Shown here piece by piece: positions 43,707-52,554 of a stretch of 58,334 nucleotides of DNA; the first letter of the stretch is position 1; each line of letters begins with the position of its first letter. Source of the stretch: Methylomonas sp. (GTDB lineage Bacteria > Pseudomonadota > Gammaproteobacteria > Methylococcales > Methylomonadaceae); contig PESC01000027.1 of the NCBI GenBank assembly GCA_002929135.1, forward strand, positions 1-58,334. Reading direction: 5' to 3'. Below the pieces are notes generated by a model. It saw only the letters and a program-made list of their open reading frames with translations. It had not been told where the DNA came from and searched no databases. Made by a program: the position numbers and the translations under genes.

Positions 43707-45980
43707 CTAAAAACCTGAGCCGAAGGTGAATTGGAAGTTTTGTACGTGATCCTCGGGGCCAGCATTGAATGGCTGGGCCACGCTGACGGAAATCGCGCCG
43801 AACGGCGACAGCCATTCGCCGGAAATGCCTGCCGAATAACGCAGACCTTCGATTTTAAGACTGTCGCTGACCGTGCCGGTATCGACGAACGATCCCATGC
43901 GCACCGATTTGACATCGGCCAGGAAAGGCACCGGGAAGAACAGTTCAGCCTTGCCCAGGACCTTGGCGGAGCCACCAAACGGACGGCCATCCGAATCCCT
44001 GGGGCCGAGGGTGTTGTCGCGAAAACCGCGAACCGAGTTGGCGCCACCGCCGAAATAGTTTTCGAAAAACGGAAAGCCGCCTTCGCCCGCGTAGACACCG
44101 CCATAGGCCACTTCTCCCATGATGCGAAAAGTGAAGTCGCTGGCCAGCGGGAAAAAATTCTGATGCTTGTAACCAATTTTGAAGTAATTGAGATCACTGC
44201 CCGGCACCGTTGCCAACGCAGAGAATCGCTGTTGCATACCGTCGGTGGCGAAGATCGCCCTGTTCAAGGTGTCGTGGGTCCAGCCCGCACCAGCGGACAA
44301 GGTCATGAAGGTATCACCATTTTTCCTGATGAAATCGCTGACTTGCGTCGGTGAAAAGCCGGTGTCGGAAATCGTGGTGTTTTTCAGATCGACATCGAAG
44401 CCCAGTTGATCGAATTCGTCGAGGGGAACCGCAAAGTTGAAACCGGCATTGGCGATACTGGAGTTGTAGCGGGAGACGTTGGCCTGGAAGGCGTTGCGTT
44501 CGGTGTAGCCCAGGTCGAATCCCAGGGCAACGCCGTCCAGCGTGTAGTACGGGTCACGGTAGCCCAGGTTGTAGCGCGTCATGATGTTGCTGTTGTTGAA
44601 CGCCAGATTGACGCGTTTGCCGGTACCGAAAATGTTGTCCTGCGACACGTTGGCGTTGAAGATGATGCCTTGCAACTGCGAAAAGCCGACACCGGCCTGC
44701 AAGTTGCCCGACGCCCGCTCCTTGACGGAGTAATTGACGTCGATCTGATCTGCCGTGCCAACGACAGGCGGTGTTTCCACGCCGACTTCCTCGAAAAACC
44801 CCAGCCGGTCGAGCCGGACTTTCGAGCGTTCGATCTTGCCGCCAGAGGCCCAGCTCGATTCCATCTGCCGCATTTCACGGCGCAGCACCTCATCGCGGGT
44901 TTTGGTGTTGCCCTTGAAATTGATGCGGCGCACGTAAACCCGTTTGCCAGGATCGACGAAAAACGTCATCGTTACGGTTTTGCTGGCCTCATGGATTTCC
45001 GGCACCATGTTGACGTTGGCAAAGGTGTAGCCTTCCTCTCCCAGACGGTCGGAAATGGCTTTGGAGGTTTCGGTGGCATTCTTGCGCGAGAAAATCTCAC
45101 CCGGCCCGACACTGACCAGCTTGATGAGTTCGTTCGGTTCGACGATCAGTTCGCCTGACAGCTTGACTTTGTCGAGCGTGTAGACATCGCCTTCCTTGAC
45201 GTTGATGGTGATGTAGATTTCCTTCTTGTCGGCAGTAATGTCGACCTGGGTCGATTCGATCGAGAAATTGATGTAACCGCGATCCAGATAAAACGAGCGC
45301 AGCCTTTCCAGATCGGCGGACAGTTTCTGTTTGGAGTATTGATCGTCCTTGGAATAGAACGACAGGAAGTTGGTGGTGCTGAGTTCGAAATCCTTCTTGA
45401 TCTGCTCGGTATCGAAGGCTTGATTGCCGACGATGTTGATTTGCTTGATCTTGGCAACCCTGCCTTCGGTAATCTTGATTTCAATGCCGACCCGGTTGCG
45501 GGTCAGTTCGGTGACTTCGGTGTTGATTTTTACGCCGTACTTGCCGTGGCTGAAATACTGGCGACGCAGTTCCTGTTCAACCTTATCGAGAATCTGCTTG
45601 TTGTAAACTTTGCCCTCGGCCAGGCCGATTTTCTTTAATGCTTCGGTCAGGTCTTCTTTCTTGATGTCTTTGTTACCCTCGATGACCACCTTGGCAACCG
45701 AAGGCCGCTCGACAACATTGACCACCAGTACGCTGCCTTCGCGTTCGAAGATGATGTCCTTGAAGAAGCCGGTATTGAATAGCGCACGAATTGCTGTCGC
45801 CTGCTTTTCGTCGGAAAAATACTCGCCGACACTGACCGGCAAGTAGTTGAATACGGTACCCGCCGAAATACGCTGTAAACCCCTGACCCGTATGTCTTCA
45901 ACCAGAAAGCCGTCGGCGTGGACGGCACCACTGGCCAGCAAGCCAAGCAACACTAATTGATAAAGCGGATTTTTCTTCAC
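43707..45980 (-). CDS. bamA: Outer membrane protein assembly factor BamA
   Basis: 757 residues. Signal peptide (about 1-22, ending VHA), five POTRA domains (about 25-420, the first FLVEDIRVRGLQRISAGTVF) and a 16-strand Omp85 barrel (about 425-757). The barrel motifs YFGGGANSVRGFRDNTLGPR (the conserved VRGF/Y loop) and the C-terminal strand ending FQFTFGSGF are present. BamA inserts beta-barrel proteins into the outer membrane. rseP, usually upstream, is not here; bamA begins after a 300-base gene-free stretch. Confidence 0.96.
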   Translation of the reverse strand: MKKNPLYQLVLLGLLASGAVHADGFLVEDIRVRGLQRISAGTVFNYLPVSVGEYFSDEKQATAIRALFNTGFFKDIIFEREGSVLVVNVVERPSVAKVVIEGNKDIKKEDLTEALKKIGLAEGKVYNKQILDKVEQELRRQYFSHGKYGVKINTEVTELTRNRVGIEIKITEGRVAKIKQINIVGNQAFDTEQIKKDFELSTTNFLSFYSKDDQYSKQKLSADLERLRSFYLDRGYINFSIESTQVDITADKKEIYITINVKEGDVYTLDKVKLSGELIVEPNELIKLVSVGPGEIFSRKNATETSKAISDRLGEEGYTFANVNMVPEIHEASKTVTMTFFVDPGKRVYVRRINFKGNTKTRDEVLRREMRQMESSWASGGKIERSKVRLDRLGFFEEVGVETPPVVGTADQIDVNYSVKERASGNLQAGVGFSQLQGIIFNANVSQDNIFGTGKRVNLAFNNSNIMTRYNLGYRDPYYTLDGVALGFDLGYTERNAFQANVSRYNSSIANAGFNFAVPLDEFDQLGFDVDLKNTTISDTGFSPTQVSDFIRKNGDTFMTLSAGAGWTHDTLNRAIFATDGMQQRFSALATVPGSDLNYFKIGYKHQNFFPLASDFTFRIMGEVAYGGVYAGEGGFPFFENYFGGGANSVRGFRDNTLGPRDSDGRPFGGSAKVLGKAELFFPVPFLADVKSVRMGSFVDTGTVSDSLKIEGLRYSAGISGEWLSPFGAISVSVAQPFNAGPEDHVQNFQFTFGSGF

Positions 45981-46282
45981 TCACTCGACCATGGAAACGA
46001 AACGGCGCGGATTGTATCACGCAGCCGGAGGCTTCCAGCGGCTAAGCGCTTAAAAATCAAAGCAAAATAGCGCAAGCGGCTAAAGAAGAAATTTTCTTTT
46101 GGTTTCAAATACAAACGCGGATAACGAAAAAAAACCGGCAAGAAAGTTGCTTAAGATAATGAAATGCAATAATAAAAACACGGACTGTCCTGCGCATCAG
46201 GCCCGGCATGGGTTCCCACGGAGACCGTGGGAACCCCGAAAACCCTGAGGCCGTACACATGCTGATGTCACCATCCTGCGAT
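45981..46282. other. AT-rich gene-free interval upstream of bamA
   Basis: About 300 bases, with an AT-rich part (46090-46190) that probably holds the bamA promoter on the minus strand, and a perfect hairpin at 46210-46236. No open frame here looks like a gene. Confidence 0.5.
46210..46236. repeat. Perfect 12-bp inverted repeat hairpin
   Basis: GGGTTCCCACGG-AGA-CCGTGGGAACCC. Twelve perfect pairs and a three-base loop, without a T run. Hairpins of this form are frequent dispersed repeats in some proteobacteria. It could also end the HDOD gene transcript, whose stop is 47 bases away. Confidence 0.7.
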
Positions 46283-47209
46283 TCAACCGGTGAGCAATTC
46301 AGCCGTTGAAACGATGTTTTCGATGTCGTCGTGCAGTTGCGCCACAAGCTGATGCGCCTGAACCGGGTTGATCTGCAATTCGTCCCAGACGCTTTCCGGG
46401 CAGTTTTGATTGGCGGCGTCGCCGATACCTAGTTGTCCCAGCAGGCAATCATTGACGAAGGTCAGCAAGTTCAGAACGTAATGGTCGCCGCGATAGAACG
46501 GGTTGTGATGGTGATAAACCACGTTGGTTACCACCTCGGGCATGGCCCAGGTCGTCATCAGCCAGGCTCCCAATTCGGCATGATTGACGCCAAAGGCAAA
46601 GCTTTCCAGGTTGAAAATCGAAAGACCGGGGTTAGTCTCGATCAATCTGTTCAAATAGGTGAATTCATCCTGAAACTGATGGCCCAGCAACGGAAAGCCG
46701 ATGTTGTGGATCAAGCCTGCCAGAAACAGCGCCTGCTGATCGGGCAGGCGCTCGGGTGGTAACAGATTGGCCAGTTTTGCCATCAAACGGGTGCTAGACA
46801 AGGCGTGAACCCAAAATATTCGCGTACCGATCACCCCGTCTTTCGGCGATTTCAACGGCGCCAGTACCGACAAGCCCAGGGCCATGTCGAGCACGACGCT
46901 ATAGCCCAGCACTCGCACGATCGCATCTTTCACCGTCGTGAGCTGGCCGCGATAGCCATACAGCGCCGAACTAGCCCAGCGTATGATCTGGGCGGTCAGC
47001 AACGGATCGCGTTCGATGATGTGCGCCAGGCGGTCGGCATCGGCATCCGGGTTGGCCATCAGCTGCACGATTTGTGCGGCGGTTCCGGGCAAGGGCGGCA
47101 GGGCCTTGATACGCGATACTGCCAGACGCATGTCCAGCGGCGGCGTGAATGCCTGGTTGCCTGACGAATTGACGGTCTGAACCGTCCAGTTGACGAGGGA
47201 TGATTGCAT
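46283..47209 (-). CDS. HDOD domain signalling protein
   Basis: 308 residues with a single HDOD domain filling most of the protein (about 25-230): IKALPPLPGTAAQIVQLMAN, HIIERDPLLTAQIIRWASSA, DAIVRVLGYSVVLDMALGLS and GLIHNIGFPLLGHQF. HDOD domains are catalytically dead relatives of HD phosphohydrolases and act as protein-interaction modules in signalling. It begins eight bases after the stop of the sigma-54 activator gene and is probably cotranscribed with it, which suggests a functional link. Confidence 0.9.
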   Translation of the reverse strand: MQSSLVNWTVQTVNSSGNQAFTPPLDMRLAVSRIKALPPLPGTAAQIVQLMANPDADADRLAHIIERDPLLTAQIIRWASSALYGYRGQLTTVKDAIVRVLGYSVVLDMALGLSVLAPLKSPKDGVIGTRIFWVHALSSTRLMAKLANLLPPERLPDQQALFLAGLIHNIGFPLLGHQFQDEFTYLNRLIETNPGLSIFNLESFAFGVNHAELGAWLMTTWAMPEVVTNVVYHHHNPFYRGDHYVLNLLTFVNDCLLGQLGIGDAANQNCPESVWDELQINPVQAHQLVAQLHDDIENIVSTAELLTG

Positions 47210-47217
47210 GGCGGTGT

Positions 47218-48546
47218 CTAGCTTAGGTTCAGCCGGTTTAGCTTGCGGTACAGCGTACGCTCGCTGATGTTCATCTCGGCCGCGATGAGCTTGCGGTTGC
47301 CTTGATACTTGGCAATCAGTTTGGCGATGAAACTGGCTTCATACTGCTCCATCGCCGTCATGCCGACCATTGTCTGATCGGGCAGATACTCTACCGGCGG
47401 CGAGTCGACCTGGGCCGGGTAAGGCGGCGGCAGGTCGTGCGCCATTCGCATGAATTGAATGTCACCTTCGCGGATCGCCCGGTTCTGACATAAACCGGTA
47501 GCCAGTTGAAGACAGTTTTTCAGCTCGCGGATGTTGCCCGGCCAGGCATGTTGCATCAGTTTGATGAGCGCCGCCTTGTCGATGGCGTACTGGCAGCCAC
47601 GCATCCCGCCGAACAGATGCAGGAAATGCTCGGTCAGCAGCGGGATGTCCTGACGACGTGCCCGCAGTGGCGGCAGGTCGATGGGAAACACTGATAGCCG
47701 GTAGAACAAATCCTCGCGAAACTGACCGCGTCTGACCATGTCGGCCAGGTTGCGATGGGTGGCGCATACCACTCGGACTGTCGCTCTCAAAATGGCCGTG
47801 CCACCCACACGACGAAATTGGCCGCTTTCCAGCGCGCGCAATAATTTGGCCTGTTGCGATAACGGTAATTCGCCGATTTCATCCAGAAACAAGGTGCCGT
47901 TGTCCGCCACTTCGAACAAGCCTTTCTTGTTGGTGGTGGCGCCGGTAAACGCGCCTTTTTCGTGACCGAACAGTTCGCTTTCAAACAAATCCTCGCCAAA
48001 AACCGTACAGTCGGCCACGACGAATTCGCCGCCTGCTTGATGTGAGTGCCCATGTACGAACTCGGCAGCAAGTTCCTTGCCAGTGCCGGTTTCACCCAGC
48101 AACAGCACGGGCGCCTGCGTTACCGCCGCCTGCTGCAATTTGGCTTTCAAGCCCTCGAACACTTCGGATTTACCCACCAGTGTCTGCCGAGTATTGCTGC
48201 TCGCCGCACTATGGATGAGGGTCTGCGTTTCGCCGAGAAACAAACGGCCATCGGCATCCAGCAACGGGTAGCCGCGCACACTGGCCGGTTTGTCGCCAGC
48301 AACATGGCAGGCATAAGGTTCCAGGGTTTCGAACAAGCGTTTGTGGCGGCAGGCGCCGCTGTCTTCACAGCAAGGCTGGCCGATGCGGGCATCGCGATTC
48401 ATGCCGAACACCTGCTTCCAGGCACGGTTGACGGCAACCACGGTCAAATCGCCACCTACGATCATCAGCGGCTTTTCATGAGTTTCCAGTAAGGATTCGA
48501 GCTTGAAAACGCTTTGCGACATGGTTTCTGAGGGTTGTTGGGGCAT
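47218..48546 (-). CDS. Sigma-54-dependent activator with cysteine-rich PAS domain
   Basis: 442 residues. An N-terminal PAS domain (about 12-115, PLMIVGGDLTVVAVNRAWKQ) carries four cysteines, Cys59, Cys60, Cys66 and Cys80 (GQPCCEDSGACRHKR, then EPYACHV). The AAA+ domain has Walker A GETGTGKE (151-158), KGAFTGATTNKKGLF and GTLFLDEIGELPLSQQAKLL. The C-terminal Fis-type HTH reads NRKLIAAEMNISERTLYRKL. There is no receiver domain, so it probably senses a ligand or redox state directly. It is divergent from a PEP-CTERM gene that has a sigma-54 promoter, a likely target. ATG at 48522 is an alternative start. Confidence 0.92.
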   Translation of the reverse strand: MPQQPSETMSQSVFKLESLLETHEKPLMIVGGDLTVVAVNRAWKQVFGMNRDARIGQPCCEDSGACRHKRLFETLEPYACHVAGDKPASVRGYPLLDADGRLFLGETQTLIHSAASSNTRQTLVGKSEVFEGLKAKLQQAAVTQAPVLLLGETGTGKELAAEFVHGHSHQAGGEFVVADCTVFGEDLFESELFGHEKGAFTGATTNKKGLFEVADNGTLFLDEIGELPLSQQAKLLRALESGQFRRVGGTAILRATVRVVCATHRNLADMVRRGQFREDLFYRLSVFPIDLPPLRARRQDIPLLTEHFLHLFGGMRGCQYAIDKAALIKLMQHAWPGNIRELKNCLQLATGLCQNRAIREGDIQFMRMAHDLPPPYPAQVDSPPVEYLPDQTMVGMTAMEQYEASFIAKLIAKYQGNRKLIAAEMNISERTLYRKLNRLNLS

Positions 48547-48551
48547 GGGCC

Positions 48552-48592
48552 GACAGCTGTCAGGCTAATCAGCAAGCTGCCATCGCTGGCAG
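48552..48592. promoter_or_regulatory. Candidate upstream activator binding sites
   Basis: Two dyads in the divergent region: GACAGCTGTC at 48552-48561 and CTGCCA-TCGC-TGGCAG at 48577-48592, about 100-140 bases upstream of the sigma-54 promoter at 48689. That is a normal enhancer distance for a sigma-54 activator. A third imperfect dyad, GGCAA-N8-TTGCC, lies near 48635-48653. Confidence 0.45.
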
Positions 48593-48688
48593 GTTATTCT
48601 GACAACCACGGCAGTATCAGGCTGGCATTGTAACGGCAAGCTGCCGGTTGCCAAGCCAAAAACCAGCTAAAAACCTGGAACGGACGGG

Positions 48689-48705
48689 TTGGCATCAATC
48701 TTGTA
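48689..48705 (+). promoter_or_regulatory. Sigma-54 (-24/-12) promoter of the PEP-CTERM gene
   Basis: TTGGCATCAATCTTGTA: GG at -24 and GT at -12 are separated by exactly ten bases, as in the consensus TGGCAC-N5-TTGCA. Only the final C of GC is changed to T. Transcription would start near 48715, and an AGGAG ribosome site follows at about 48728 before the ATG at 48740. Confidence 0.68.
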
Positions 48706-48739
48706 GCACAGCACTGAAATTCATTTCAGGAGCTATGCC

Positions 48740-49561
48740 ATGTCACGTTTCAATGCCGTTTTTGCAGGATTGTTTGCACTCACCACGATGCTGCCGGTTC
48801 ATGCTGCCAGCATCGTGGTCGACGGCAATGTATCGGACTGGGGGCTGAGCCGTAATGGCAACGCCAACGACTGGATACCCAACCGTGTCATCAGCTCCAA
48901 CCTGGAATACATCATCGAAGACCAGACCGGCGGCGCCAGTGTCCGGTTGTTTCCCGGCTGGGGTGGCCAGGCCTACGATGTCGAGGCATTGTATGCCTTC
49001 ACCAACACCAGCCACCTGTTCATCGCGCTGATTACCGGCCTGTCGCCCAACACCCCCAACAACCCGGCTGCCAACAGTTACGGCCCCGGCGATTTCGCCA
49101 TCGATTTCGGCAGTGATGGCAGCTTCGAGTTTGGCATTGAAACCACGGGCGCCAATGCCGGCGCGGTGTTTCGCATCAGCGAGTGGGCTTATGGCCTGTG
49201 GGACAGCCTGGGCAACTACAACCCGACTAACCCCGATCGTAGGCATCCGACATCGATATTGGCCGGTATTCTGGTCGGCGACGGCGATTTGATCTACACC
49301 GACACGCCCTTCAAAAACATGGGGGTGCACCGGAATGACGCCCACTACGTCATCGAAGCCGCGATTCCGTTATCGGTGTTCACCGGCTTCAGCGGTAAGT
49401 TCGACATACACTGGACCATGAACTGCGCCAATGACGCCTTGCTGCTCGATCCCTTCCTGCCCCCCAGCGCGGTGCCGGAACCCTCGATCATCGCACTGCT
49501 GGCATTCGGCATACTGGCCTTGTCGAATCGGCGCTCCGCGCCAGCAGGGCAACCGGCCTGA
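48740..49561 (+). CDS. PEP-CTERM sorted exported protein
   Basis: 273 residues. Signal peptide MSRFNAVFAGLFALTTMLPV (cleaved near residue 22), then an extracellular beta-rich body that begins ASIVVDGNVSDWG, a CBM9/DOMON-like opening. It ends with the PEP-CTERM tripartite tail: VPEPS, a hydrophobic helix IIALLAFGILALS and a basic NRR tip. PEP-CTERM tails are recognised and cut by exosortase EpsH, whose gene is not in this window. The promoter is of the sigma-54 type and the divergent gene is a sigma-54 activator. Probably surface or exopolysaccharide associated; the exact role is unknown. Confidence 0.9.
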   Translation: MSRFNAVFAGLFALTTMLPVHAASIVVDGNVSDWGLSRNGNANDWIPNRVISSNLEYIIEDQTGGASVRLFPGWGGQAYDVEALYAFTNTSHLFIALITGLSPNTPNNPAANSYGPGDFAIDFGSDGSFEFGIETTGANAGAVFRISEWAYGLWDSLGNYNPTNPDRRHPTSILAGILVGDGDLIYTDTPFKNMGVHRNDAHYVIEAAIPLSVFTGFSGKFDIHWTMNCANDALLLDPFLPPSAVPEPSIIALLAFGILALSNRRSAPAGQPA

Positions 49562-49672
49562 TGAACAACAGTGCGTTCTCTGGGGCAAATCCGGCGGGAA
49601 CGAATTTGTGTGCCTGCCGGGTGGATGCTGGACGGAAAAGTCCCGCATGATTGGGTGGGACGAGAGAAATCC

Positions 49673-51280
49673 TTACACGTCGGCGTAGCGTTCGGCGATG
49701 TCATGAAACGCCTCTTCCGTGGCCAGGAAAATTGCAACCAATGCCGGGTCGAAATGGCTGCCGGAACCTTGGCTAATCAGGGTTTTGGCATCGTCGCGCG
49801 AAAACGGCGATTTGTAGACCCGGCGGCAGGTCAGGGCATCGTAAACGTCCACCAGCGACAGAATCCGCGCCGCTAATGGAATGTCTTCGCCCTTCAAGCC
49901 TTGCGGATAGCCGCTGCCGTCCCATTTTTCGTGGTGGCAGTACGCAATATCCATGCCGAATTTTATGAAGCTTTGCGAGGGGTATTGTTCGTAAACCGTG
50001 CGCAGGGTGTCGCCACCGATTTGGGCATGGGTTTTCATGATTTCGAATTCTTCAGGCGTCAGCTTGCCCGGCTTTTTGAGAATGGCATCGGGTATGCCGA
50101 CCTTGCCGATGTCGTGCAACGGCGATGAGCGCACCAAATCCTCGATAAAGGCCCCGGTCACAATGTCGGCGTAAGCGGCTTGCCCGGCTAACGCCTGACA
50201 AATCAAGGTGCTGTATTTTTTCAGCCGGAGCAGATGAGCGCCGGTTTCCGGGTCGCGGTATTCCGACAGCTTCGCCAGTGCGGTGATGATGGCGTCCTGG
50301 GCATCCTCGAAGGCTTCCTGGTGCCAGCGGCTTTGCAAGGTGGTGGCGGCAATGTCGACCACGGCGGCAATGGCGTGGTTGGCATCGCCATGCCCGTTCA
50401 ACGCCTCGCCGGACAAGGTCACAAGGCCGATGACGTTTTGATGGCTGACCAGTGGCGCCATCAGGCAAGGGCGGTCTGTGAACAGCGCCGTGTCGCATGG
50501 CAAGGCCTCGTCGGCATCTGGGGTGCGCTGCCAGGCCTGCAATGAATGCAGCACCTGTGCCGTGATGCCATCGTCCAAGGTATTGCATGAAAAACTGCGG
50601 TTGGCGAAGGCTGGCGGGTGTACGCATTCGAAATAGTCGTCGCGTCTGGGGCTGAGCCACAGGCTGATTTGGTTGGACTGGCTGATGTCGGCAACGGCGC
50701 TCAACAGGCCGTTGATGATGGTGCGGGAGTGCATGGCCTGTGCCATTTGCGCCACATAGCGATACTGTAATTGCAGGGTGCGGGTTTTTTCGGCAACCCT
50801 GGCTTCCAGATGGTCGTTCAGCGTCGCCAGCTCGGCGTTTGCCGTTTGCAAGCGCCCACGCAGCAGGCGCTCCGAGACTCTCAAACGGTATTGTTCCAGA
50901 CCGTCGTCCAGCGTTTGTTGCAAGATTTCGCCGGGGCACGGCTTGTTGAGGAAGCGGGAAATCTGGGCGCTGTGCAAGGCATTGACGGCCAGTTCCAACT
51001 CGGCACGCCCTGTCAGCATGATGCGAACCGTGTCGGGGTGTTTTTGATAAACCGCGCCGAGGAAGCTGATGCCGTCCATGACCGGCATGTTGTAATCGGA
51101 GACGATGACGGCGAATGGGCCTTCCCGCTCTATGGCTTCCAGCCCGGCCTGGCCGCCATCTGCGGTCACAATGGCGTAATCGCGCCGGAGCTGGCGTTTG
51201 ATGCCATCCAGTAGTTTGATCTCGTCATCGACGAACAGGATTTTCCGGCTGATTTCGGGCAAGGCGGTGTCTATCATCAT
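49673..51280 (-). CDS. Response regulator with GAF-like and HD-GYP domains (c-di-GMP phosphodiesterase)
   Basis: 535 residues: receiver domain (about 13-130, KILFVDDEIKLLDGIKRQLR, phospho-Asp in VIVSDYNMPVMDGISFL), coiled coil (about 135-175), GAF-like domain (about 178-310) and HD-GYP domain (about 325-510). The HD-GYP residues are complete: DPETGAHLLRLKKY, SPLHDIGKVGIPDAIL, KTHAQIGGDTL and YCHHEKWDGSGYPQGLKGED. This predicts an active cyclic-di-GMP phosphodiesterase gated by phosphorylation. Last gene of the kinase / receiver-HDOD / receiver-HD-GYP series; gap of 62 bases to the upstream gene. Confidence 0.93.
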   Translation of the reverse strand: MMIDTALPEISRKILFVDDEIKLLDGIKRQLRRDYAIVTADGGQAGLEAIEREGPFAVIVSDYNMPVMDGISFLGAVYQKHPDTVRIMLTGRAELELAVNALHSAQISRFLNKPCPGEILQQTLDDGLEQYRLRVSERLLRGRLQTANAELATLNDHLEARVAEKTRTLQLQYRYVAQMAQAMHSRTIINGLLSAVADISQSNQISLWLSPRRDDYFECVHPPAFANRSFSCNTLDDGITAQVLHSLQAWQRTPDADEALPCDTALFTDRPCLMAPLVSHQNVIGLVTLSGEALNGHGDANHAIAAVVDIAATTLQSRWHQEAFEDAQDAIITALAKLSEYRDPETGAHLLRLKKYSTLICQALAGQAAYADIVTGAFIEDLVRSSPLHDIGKVGIPDAILKKPGKLTPEEFEIMKTHAQIGGDTLRTVYEQYPSQSFIKFGMDIAYCHHEKWDGSGYPQGLKGEDIPLAARILSLVDVYDALTCRRVYKSPFSRDDAKTLISQGSGSHFDPALVAIFLATEEAFHDIAERYADV

Positions 51281-51342
51281 TCATCACTCCGCTGATGGAT
51301 TGGCGCGGAAAACCGGAAAAGGCGGTTTCAGCATCATGAGGC

Positions 51343-52554
51343 CTACTGGTTGGCGACATTGTCGGCCAGGGCTTGCCAGGCTGGCAGGCGCTGCCATTTG
51401 TCTATGCGCTGCAAATAGGCTTCGTCTAGGCTCATGTCGAACAGGCGGCTGTCATCCTGCATGCCCCCAGGTTTCAGCAGACAGCCAGCAGCGTGAACGG
51501 CAGTCAAGGCATTGACGCCATCGTAGTCGGTAGCCGAAGGCGTGTTTTGCAGCAGAATGGCTTCGATGATGCGCGGTGGAATTTTCCAGAGTGCCAGGAT
51601 GTAAGCCGCCGCTTCCGAGCGATTGAAGCCGAAAACAGCGGTTTCCAGTTCGCTGACCGGGGTGTCGGTGGTTTTTACCTGTTCCATCAGTCGCTTGAGT
51701 TTGTTGCCGCCTCGCGACAGAAACACCAGCAGACCCAGATTGTGCAGCAAGCCGCCGAGATAGGCCTGGTCGGGCCGGTCGCCTTGCTGATCTTCCGACA
51801 GGGCGATCTGGCGAGCGAGTTCGGCGACCCGACCGGCATCCTGCCACAGATATTCCATGTAGCGCTGGCTGTTGGCATCGGTGACCGGGAATGCCTGGCG
51901 GACATGCACCGACAGCACTAGGCTGTTCAATCGCTGGATGCCAACCATGCTAATCGCCTCGGTCAGGCTGGATACGGTGCGTCGCAGTCCGAAATAAGGC
52001 GAGTTCACCAGATGCAACAACTTGGCCGACAGCACCATGTCTTTGGCGAAAATGGCGGCGATGGCCTGGTTGCTGGTGTTTTCATCGCCCATGGCCTGAT
52101 TGAGTTGCTGATAAGTTTCCGGCAGGCTGGGTAACTGGTTGGCGTCGCCCAGTTCGGCAATCAGGGTGCGGTTTTTCAGGCAGGCCTGAATCTTGAAAAT
52201 CTGGCCTATGGTTTCGTGCAAGGTGTCTGCCGGGCAGGGTTTGCCCAGGTGCTGATGCGCCACTTCCAGCCCGCGTTTCAGTGATGCTTCGTCGGTATGG
52301 CCGCTGAGTATCATCCTGACCGTGCCGGGGTATTGTTCGCTGACTCGGGTCAGCAGTTCGTCGCCGCGCATGGTTGGCATCATCATGTCCGATACGATCA
52401 GGTCGATCGGTTGTTGGGCCATCAATTCGAGCGCATCCGGCCCGTTGCTGGCAAAAAACAATTGCCATTGGCTACGGTAAGTGCGGAATTGACGCTGAAT
52501 GCCATTCAGTACGAGGGCGTCGTCATCGACGAACAGGATGTTTTTGACCGGCAT
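51343..52554 (-). CDS. Response regulator with HDOD output domain
   Basis: 403 residues: receiver (about 1-125, NILFVDDDALVLNGIQRQFR, phospho-Asp in LIVSDMMMPTMRGDELL, then MILSGHTDEASLKRGLEVAH) and an HDOD domain (about 140-340, LPSLPETYQQLNQAMGDENT, LLHLVNSPYFGLRRTVSSLT, YLGGLLHNLGLLVFLS). HDOD is non-catalytic here. The start codon overlaps the kinase stop (TGATG), so kinase and regulator are translationally coupled and form a cognate pair. Confidence 0.92.
   Translation of the reverse strand: MPVKNILFVDDDALVLNGIQRQFRTYRSQWQLFFASNGPDALELMAQQPIDLIVSDMMMPTMRGDELLTRVSEQYPGTVRMILSGHTDEASLKRGLEVAHQHLGKPCPADTLHETIGQIFKIQACLKNRTLIAELGDANQLPSLPETYQQLNQAMGDENTSNQAIAAIFAKDMVLSAKLLHLVNSPYFGLRRTVSSLTEAISMVGIQRLNSLVLSVHVRQAFPVTDANSQRYMEYLWQDAGRVAELARQIALSEDQQGDRPDQAYLGGLLHNLGLLVFLSRGGNKLKRLMEQVKTTDTPVSELETAVFGFNRSEAAAYILALWKIPPRIIEAILLQNTPSATDYDGVNALTAVHAAGCLLKPGGMQDDSRLFDMSLDEAYLQRIDKWQRLPAWQALADNVANQ

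Noticed and set aside
48623-48639. A second possible -24/-12 element (TGGCATTGTAACGGCA)
   Set aside because: Spacing fits, but the -12 half lacks TTG, and the element at 48689 is better matched and better placed for the PEP-CTERM gene.
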